Shown here: positions 23,438 through 27,614 of the stretch, one piece after another
How positions within the stretch are numbered: position 1 is the first letter of the stretch
Layout of the letters: the number at the start of each line of letters is the position of its first letter
Source: Propionibacteriales bacterium
Lineage (GTDB): Bacteria > Actinomycetota > Actinomycetes > Propionibacteriales > Propionibacteriaceae
Assembly: GCA_017882655.1 (NCBI GenBank)
Contig: JADGPB010000002.1
Location: forward strand, 1 to 27,614
Length of the DNA stretch: 27,614 nucleotides
Direction: 5' to 3'
Program-made: the position numbers and the translations under genes
Notes under the pieces: generated by a model
Databases searched by the model: none
What the model saw: only the letters and a program-made list of their open reading frames with translations
Told to the model about the DNA's origin: nothing

Positions 23438-24716
23438 ACGCCCATTCCGGGTCGGTCAGCATGCGGGCCCCGGAGAGTCCGGCGATCATCGCGATGACGA
23501 CGAGGATGGTCGATACTCCCCACTCCATGGCGCTCGTCACATTGGCGCGGTCGAAGTAGATCAGCGCGCGCAGGCCCGACGAGCCGGGGATCGAGACCAG
23601 CAACGTCGGGACGGTCATGATGATCTTCGTCATCGAGAACCACCGTGCGGCAAGCGCGCAGAGGAGCCCGAAGAGCACGCAGGCGATGAACGTCGCGACG
23701 TGGGCCTTGACGCCGTGGTCGAGCATGATCAGCCGCGGCACGTTGCCGAGGACCGAGACGACGCCCGACGCCAGCGCCGTACGGATCGGCACGTTGAACA
23801 TCGTCGCCCAGCCGAACACCGCGAAGAAGCTGGCGGCGATGCGGGCGGTCCAGACGAGGACCGGGTGGCCGGCGATCGGGGCTACCGCGTCGGGGGAGAC
23901 GCCCGCGAGCACCGCGACGAGCCAGACGCCGATGGCGATCGAGAGCACGACCATGGCTGCGTACGTGAGGCGTGGCACGCCGACGTCGAGGTCGATACGG
24001 GTGAGGTCCAACCCTGCGGTGACAAGGGGGAATCCCGGGATGAGGAAGATCGAGGCGCAGATGAACCCGGCGGCGAACCGGGGGCTCGGCGACCCGAGCA
24101 TGGCGGTGAGGATCGCTGCGAAACCCACGTACGCCCCGGACGCGATCGCCGCCGACGTCAGCACAACGGTGAGGTGGTTGAGCTGGACTCGCGTGAGCGT
24201 GCGGTGGATGCCGTACGCGAGCGCGGACGCGGGCAGCACCGCCGCCACCTCTCGTACCCCCCCGTTCGACAGCACCGCGATCGAGGCGCAGGCGAGGGCC
24301 ACGAGGATCACGAGGAGCCACGCGGGGTAGCGGCGCGGCGTGCGCTCGATCGCGTCGAGCCGCTCCTCCACCTCAGCGACGGTCGCTCGCGCCGGGAGAT
24401 CGTGCGCGAAGTTCTGGAGCATCGAGATCCGGTCGGCGTTCACGCTCGGACTCGTCTCGGCGACCTGGGTACGGAAGATGCCGCGGCGGCCCACGGTCAG
24501 CACGATGTTGGTGAACGTGACCTGGGCGTGGAGGTGCTCGAGGCCGACGGTACGGGCGACAGCGCCCATGACCTCGCGTACGCGCAGCCCGCTCGTGCCC
24601 GAACCGAGCATGAGGGTCCCGGCACGCAGCACCACGTGCGAGCGCCGGATCAGGTGCAGCGGCTCGAGCCTGTCCTCGTACTCGTGCTCATCGACCTCCA
24701 GGTCACCGTCGTCCAT
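23376..24716 (-). CDS. ThrE-type threonine/serine exporter family membrane protein
   Basis: The 446-residue protein combines an N-terminal ThrE domain, with GSGTSGLRVREVM near 38-50, and about ten membrane helices. A second half resembles the ThrE_2 domain (PGFPLVTAGLDL near 218-229). The family exports threonine and serine in Corynebacterium; here the substrate is inferred. The ATG at 24716 is supported by a TAGCGT box 7 nt upstream. An extension to 24764 has no coding character. The C-terminal 20 residues are encoded in the 62-bp overlap with the PAP2 gene. It lies downstream of, and in the same direction as, the glyoxalase-like gene, separated by 135 bp. Confidence 0.85.
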   Translation of the reverse strand: MDDGDLEVDEHEYEDRLEPLHLIRRSHVVLRAGTLMLGSGTSGLRVREVMGAVARTVGLEHLHAQVTFTNIVLTVGRRGIFRTQVAETSPSVNADRISMLQNFAHDLPARATVAEVEERLDAIERTPRRYPAWLLVILVALACASIAVLSNGGVREVAAVLPASALAYGIHRTLTRVQLNHLTVVLTSAAIASGAYVGFAAILTAMLGSPSPRFAAGFICASIFLIPGFPLVTAGLDLTRIDLDVGVPRLTYAAMVVLSIAIGVWLVAVLAGVSPDAVAPIAGHPVLVWTARIAASFFAVFGWATMFNVPIRTALASGVVSVLGNVPRLIMLDHGVKAHVATFIACVLFGLLCALAARWFSMTKIIMTVPTLLVSIPGSSGLRALIYFDRANVTSAMEWGVSTILVVIAMIAGLSGARMLTDPEWAFTRQDPPLPDPSRVPTRSQL

Positions 24717-24723
24717 GACGACC

Positions 24724-24729
24724 ACGCTA
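24724..24729 (-). promoter_or_regulatory. -10 box TAGCGT, leaderless promoter of the ThrE-type gene
   Basis: On the minus strand TAGCGT is followed by 7 nt and the ATG at 24716. There is no Shine-Dalgarno sequence. Confidence 0.6.
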
Positions 24730-24791
24730 GTGGTGGTGGCCGACGACCGCCGTCGGGTGTGCACAGGGTCGAGATCCGGAAGATCGCTGCC

Positions 24792-24834
24792 CAGTCGCGC
24801 TGAAGGGCCCGAATCCGGCCGAAAGGGGCGACTG
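24792..24834. terminator. Inverted repeat after the glyoxalase-like gene
   Basis: CAGTCGC (24792-24798) and GCGACTG (24828-24834) flank a 29-nt GC-rich loop that itself contains GGCC repeats. It lies 18 nt or more past the stop of the minus-strand gene and may end its transcript. The stem is short for so long a loop, so a repeat element is an alternative. Confidence 0.35.
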
Positions 24835-24851
24835 AGCGGCGAGAACCCGGA

Positions 24852-25577
24852 TCAGCGAGGGCGACCGGTGGCGGGGTCGCGGTCGGTGAGGCAGTAGATG
24901 CGGCCGACGGGGTCGCGCATGACGGTCCACTGCCGGAAGACCTCGACCACCTCGGCCCCCGCTCGTACGTGTCGCTCGGTCTCGGCGGCCCGGTCCTGGG
25001 TGGCGAAGTCGACGTGCGCCGACGCGGGCGTCTCGTCGTAGCGGCGCTGGAGGAGGATCCGTACGGGCATCTCGTTGAGGCGCCGTAGCGAGACGAACTC
25101 GTCGTCGTCGCTGATCTCGGACGCGGCCCAGCCTGTGAGGTCCCGCCAGAACGCGACCTCGGCGACGAATGCCGACGGCGGGATGTCGAGGCAGGCCTGG
25201 TCGGCTAGCGCGTCAACGTGCCGGTCGACCGAGCCGGTCTCACCGACGGTCGCGCAGAACACGATCCCTGCCGGCGACCGGAGGACGACGACGTCGTGGT
25301 AGGTCGCCTGTACGGTCGCGCCGAGCTCGACCGCGCTGGCCACGAACGCCGCCCGGTCGTCGGTGCCGATGTCGATGTGTACGCCTCCAGGTCCCTCGTC
25401 GACCGCCTGCACCTTGAGCCACGCGTCTCCGTGAGCCGGCAGAAGCGTCGCGAACTGGCCGTCCTCGCCCCGTACCGGCGACAGCGTCGACCCCGTGACC
25501 TCGGCCCAGTAGGCCCAGGATGTCGCCGCGTCCGCCTGAGGCGTGTCGAGGAACAGGTGCATCCATCGGATCTGCAT
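24852..25577 (-). CDS. VOC-superfamily protein with two glyoxalase-like domains
   Basis: The 241-residue protein holds two tandem VOC modules, each with an N-terminal strand, a GVHIDIGTDD or SAHVDFATQD block (about 65-74 and 185-194), and a closing strand that ends in CATV or CLTD. These match the glyoxalase-like domain arrangement in which the His and an acidic residue bind a metal or form a ligand pocket. The role could be lactoylglutathione-type, ring-cleaving or binding; nothing nearby decides it. The start at 25577 is favoured over 25631 because coding-like sequence begins there; CAATCT lies 4 nt upstream, a poor match to the leaderless box. Confidence 0.82.
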   Translation of the reverse strand: MQIRWMHLFLDTPQADAATSWAYWAEVTGSTLSPVRGEDGQFATLLPAHGDAWLKVQAVDEGPGGVHIDIGTDDRAAFVASAVELGATVQATYHDVVVLRSPAGIVFCATVGETGSVDRHVDALADQACLDIPPSAFVAEVAFWRDLTGWAASEISDDDEFVSLRRLNEMPVRILLQRRYDETPASAHVDFATQDRAAETERHVRAGAEVVEVFRQWTVMRDPVGRIYCLTDRDPATGRPR

Positions 25578-25633
25578 GGACAGATTGTGCCTTGACGAAG
25601 ACCGGGTCGCGAGGCACCCCCAAAAGGACATCC

Positions 25634-25799
25634 TCAGACGCCGAGAGCCGCCAGGATCTCCCGCGCGCGGCGACGGACCACGATCACCACATCAGCCCCG
25701 GGGCTCGACGCCGAGGAGCGGGCGTCGCTCGAAGTCCACCTCGCCCAGGCCGCGGAACTCCTTCGACGGGGAGCGTCCTCTGAGCCCGACGTGCTCAAT
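25634..25799 (-). pseudogene. Probable frameshifted 3' remnant of a gene, no start codon
   Basis: On the minus strand an open frame with very high G/C third positions runs from about 25799 to a TGA at 25692-25694. It encodes EHVGLRGRSPSKEFRGLG and EVDFERRPLLGVEPRG. A second minus frame picks up at once with ADVVIVVRRRAREILAALGV and ends at a TGA at 25634-25636. The two would join if the CCCCGGGG run at 25696-25703 had one more base. No ATG, GTG or TTG begins the first frame after the upstream transglutaminase gene. I infer a decayed gene 3' end. The opposite strand also has an open but start-less frame here (ending at 25826), so this is a judgement on codon use, not proof. Confidence 0.35.
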
Positions 25800-25822
25800 G
25801 CGCGGCGGGCAGGGCGGCGGGT

Positions 25823-26722
25823 CTAGGTCGCCAGGCCTGCCCGGAGAGCCACCCGACGCGGACCGGACCTCGGGCTGTAGCTCATGACTTCCTTGGGGAT
25901 CCGCAATGGGTCAAGGTGAAGCCAGGACGCGACGAGCTCGGTGTCAATGTCATCGCCGATCGCTGCGGCCAGTTCGTCGAGCAGCTCCATGTCGGTGTCC
26001 GAGAGGGGACCGGAGAGCAGCCCGTACTCGTCCCACAGGATCATCTCGTGCTTTCCCAGCGCGGCGAGGTCGAGGACGAGGTTGTGGGCGAGGTACGGCC
26101 AGGAGCGGAGGAAAGGCTCCTCGAGCTGGGGGTTCACGACGAAGCGTTCGTGGTCGAGCGTCCCCGCTCGGGCGGCCCGCCAGGCTGTGGCGCCCGTGAG
26201 GAAGCGGTCGCGCGGCACGTCCATGACGGGCAGCACGTCACCCGTACCGGCATCGCGGTGGTCGGCCGCGACCTGCGCCTCGATGAGTCGCCAGCGGTTC
26301 TGCTCCGCGTCCCAGATCTCGGCGACGACATGGTCCATCCACCACTCTGGCGCGAAGTAGCCGGCGAAGCCGATGCGCGTACGGGCGGGGATCCCGTGCG
26401 CACGGGCGAACGACACGAGCAGGGCGGTGAAGTCGCGGCAGCAGCCCACGAACTGCTGCGCCGGCTCGCGGGGCGCGCTCAGCGGCTCGGACGACCTGTC
26501 GTGGATCAGCCTCAGGATGTCGTCGACGTAGCGGGTGTCGATCTCGGTCGCGCGATCCTCCGGCACCCCGTGGGCGGCGAAGTCGCCACCCGCCCAGTAG
26601 TGGAACACGAGGTGGGACGAGGCCCGACGGAGCGACGCCACATCGCCCGGCAGCTCCGCCACCCAGGATGCGAACTCACCCGGATCCGTCACCGGACTCT
26701 GTGCAAGGTAGGTCTCGGTCAT
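25823..26722 (-). CDS. Transglutaminase-like (papain-fold) protein
   Basis: The 299-residue protein has the core of the transglutaminase-like superfamily: FVGCCRDFTALL (91-102) with Cys95 as the likely nucleophile, then WWMDHVVAEIW with His131. Where the third residue of the triad is normally Asp there is Glu148 in WRLIEAQ. It carries no signal peptide or membrane segment, so it is probably cytoplasmic; related proteins act as proteases or amidases rather than cross-linkers. The start at 26722 is fixed by TACTGT 6 nt upstream. A far longer open frame upstream to 27406 is rejected, because it is antisense-like and overlaps the CAP gene in another frame. It lies 50 nt after the CAP gene. Confidence 0.82.
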   Translation of the reverse strand: MTETYLAQSPVTDPGEFASWVAELPGDVASLRRASSHLVFHYWAGGDFAAHGVPEDRATEIDTRYVDDILRLIHDRSSEPLSAPREPAQQFVGCCRDFTALLVSFARAHGIPARTRIGFAGYFAPEWWMDHVVAEIWDAEQNRWRLIEAQVAADHRDAGTGDVLPVMDVPRDRFLTGATAWRAARAGTLDHERFVVNPQLEEPFLRSWPYLAHNLVLDLAALGKHEMILWDEYGLLSGPLSDTDMELLDELAAAIGDDIDTELVASWLHLDPLRIPKEVMSYSPRSGPRRVALRAGLAT

Positions 26723-26728
26723 TCGCCG

Positions 26729-26734
26729 ACAGTA
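26729..26734 (-). promoter_or_regulatory. -10 box TACTGT, leaderless promoter of the transglutaminase-like gene
   Basis: On the minus strand TACTGT is followed by 6 nt and the ATG at 26722, in the 50-nt gap after the CAP gene. Confidence 0.6.
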
Positions 26735-26772
26735 GTCGGAGGCACGGACATTTCCCAGGGGCCAGGTCAGGC

Positions 26773-27519
26773 TCAGCGGGTGCCGAAATCCTGGGTCCAG
26801 TACGAGCCGTACGCGCCGCCCGTCGCGTACCCCACCCCGAGCTCGGTGAGCGCGCAGTTGAGGATGTTGGCCTTGTGGCCGGCGCTGCCCATCCAGCTGG
26901 CCATGACGGCGGCCGGTGTCGCCTGCCCGGCGGCGATGTTCTCGGCCATCTGCCTGTATGCGTAGCCGGCCGCTGTGAGCCGCTGCGCCGGCGTGGTTCC
27001 GTTCAGGGTGTTGTGGTCGAAGTAGTTCCTCGCCGCCATGTCCTGGCTGTGCGCTCGGGCGACCGACCCGAGCGCGCTGTTCCAGGTCAGCGCCGGACAT
27101 CCGTTGGCCGTGCGCTGGGCGTTCGTCAGCGACAGGACCTGCTGCTCGTACGCGCTGGCGTTGATGGCCGGGGCGGCGGCCGCCGCCGTGGTGCGGGACT
27201 TGGCCGTCGCGGTGGTGGACGGTACGGACTTGGCGGCGACCTTGGCGTCTGCGGCACGGGTCAGCGTGGCGGGGCTCGCGGTCGATGGCGCCGCAGATGT
27301 TGAGGGCGGAGCGGAATCGGGGCTTGCCGATCCCGTATCGTCGGCCGCGGCTCCGGAGGAAGCGGGCGGTGCGGCGAGGCTGGCCGGGTGGCCGGAGAGG
27401 CCGCATGAGCCGAGCACCAGCCCGGAGAGCCCGGCGACGAGGGCGAGCCCCAGGGTCGCCCTGCGAGGCACCCAGCGGTCGCTTATCGCGCGATGCGCTC
27501 GGCTCCGTCGGACTGACAT
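26773..27519 (-). CDS. CAP/SCP-domain secreted protein, possible lipoprotein
   Basis: The 248-residue product has an Arg-rich N-terminus, a hydrophobic segment (about 22-38) and a possible lipobox LGSC with Cys39. A low-complexity Ser/Thr/Ala/Pro linker runs from about 45 to 118. The C-terminal CAP domain (about 122-248) shows ARAHSQDM, AENIAAGQ and GHKANILN, giving the two His and the Glu of the CAP cavity, and ends in the usual YWTQDFG strand. Bacterial CAP proteins are exported and act at the envelope; their biochemical role is mostly unknown. The start at 27519 is supported by TAGTCT 7 nt upstream. A large palindrome lies just upstream. Confidence 0.88.
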   Translation of the reverse strand: MSVRRSRAHRAISDRWVPRRATLGLALVAGLSGLVLGSCGLSGHPASLAAPPASSGAAADDTGSASPDSAPPSTSAAPSTASPATLTRAADAKVAAKSVPSTTATAKSRTTAAAAAPAINASAYEQQVLSLTNAQRTANGCPALTWNSALGSVARAHSQDMAARNYFDHNTLNGTTPAQRLTAAGYAYRQMAENIAAGQATPAAVMASWMGSAGHKANILNCALTELGVGYATGGAYGSYWTQDFGTR

Positions 27520-27526
27520 GGGCTCC

Positions 27527-27532
27527 AGACTA
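27527..27532 (-). promoter_or_regulatory. -10 box TAGTCT, leaderless promoter of the CAP gene
   Basis: On the minus strand TAGTCT is followed by 7 nt (GGAGCCC) and the ATG at 27519. GGAG is only 3 nt from the ATG, too close to be a good ribosome site. Confidence 0.55.
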
Positions 27533-27535
27533 GGG

Positions 27536-27611
27536 TCTGCATTCAGTGGCGCTGGCGTGCTCGCCGTCGCGAATAGCGGTCAGCGAGCACGTATCTGCCA
27601 GTTAATGCAGA
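27536..27611. repeat. 76-bp imperfect nested palindrome
   Basis: Outer arms 27536-27550 and 27597-27611 are complementary at 13 of 15 positions. Inner arms GTGCTCGC (27557-27564) and GCGAGCAC (27583-27590) are perfectly complementary. Between them lie equal 6-nt internal loops, and an 18-nt apical loop closes the structure. It begins 3 nt upstream of the CAP -10 box and ends 3 nt from the window edge. It could be a terminator of an unseen gene, an operator, or a mobile palindromic element. Confidence 0.6.
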
Positions 27612-27614
27612 TGA

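Noticed and set aside
25683..25826. Small plus-strand gene ending at 25826
   Set aside because: The frame is helix-like (ERASLEVHLAQAAELLRRG) but has no start codon after the upstream stop at 25593 and mixed third positions; the minus-strand remnant fits codon use better.
26723..27406. Upstream extension of the transglutaminase-like frame
   Set aside because: It overlaps the CAP gene in a different frame; the leaderless -10 at 26729-26734 marks the start at 26722.

Overview
The window is high-GC DNA with strong G/C preference at third codon positions, almost wall-to-wall genes, ATGA/TGATG start-stop overlaps, Tat-type lipoprotein signals, a gluABCD-type glutamate importer and DUF2142 and ThrE-type membrane proteins. 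This points to a free-living actinobacterium, plausibly of the Propionibacteriales (Nocardioidaceae-like). That placement is inference; there is no rRNA or tRNA here. I see no insertion sequence, phage gene, CRISPR array or tRNA, and no gene-free stretch longer than 300 bases.

Layout. 1-747 (minus): a DUF2142-like membrane protein cut by the left edge. 897-2685 (plus): two proteins of unknown function. 2686-2948: a strong inverted repeat followed by three tandem ~20-bp repeats. 2949-4807 (plus): an aldo/keto reductase translationally coupled to a class II sirtuin. 4779-9841 (minus): a five-gene operon encoding, in transcription order, a membrane-anchored trypsin-like protease, a MoxR AAA+ ATPase, a DUF58 protein and two membrane-anchored von Willebrand factor A (VWA) proteins of BatA/BatB type. 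9842-10088: the divergent promoters plus a perfect 20-bp tandem and inverted repeat cluster. 10089-11757 (plus): an OsmC-type thiol peroxidase and a YghZ-type aldo/keto reductase. 11781-12545 (minus): an LppX/LprG-like lipoprotein. 12723-15568 (plus): an MFS exporter coupled to an M20 metallopeptidase. 15601-19763 (plus): gluABCD glutamate ABC transporter followed by a stand-alone class II glutamine amidotransferase. 19795-21999 (plus): a GH13 trehalose-synthase/amylase-like enzyme. 21996-22562 (minus): a DUF1697 protein. 22649-23437 (plus): a PAP2 phosphatase. 23376-27519 (minus): a ThrE-type exporter, a two-domain glyoxalase-like protein, a probable gene remnant, a transglutaminase-like protein and a CAP-domain secreted or lipoprotein.

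The most general structural signal is transcriptional. At least eight genes carry a TAnnnT box that ends 6 or 7 nt before the ATG, with no Shine-Dalgarno sequence. These genes should make leaderless mRNAs, while internal operon genes and a few others keep AGGAGG-like sites. This pattern also fixes several start codons. Three convergent gene pairs overlap at their 3' ends by 29, 4 and 62 bp.

Most of the window is ordinary core or accessory metabolism. The parts that deserve a second look are the protease-MoxR-DUF58-VWA-VWA operon, the repeat elements near 2.8 kb, 10.0 kb and 27.57 kb, the coupled reductase-sirtuin and exporter-peptidase pairs, and a frameshifted coding remnant near 25.7 kb. 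I did not find a system that I can call undescribed with confidence.
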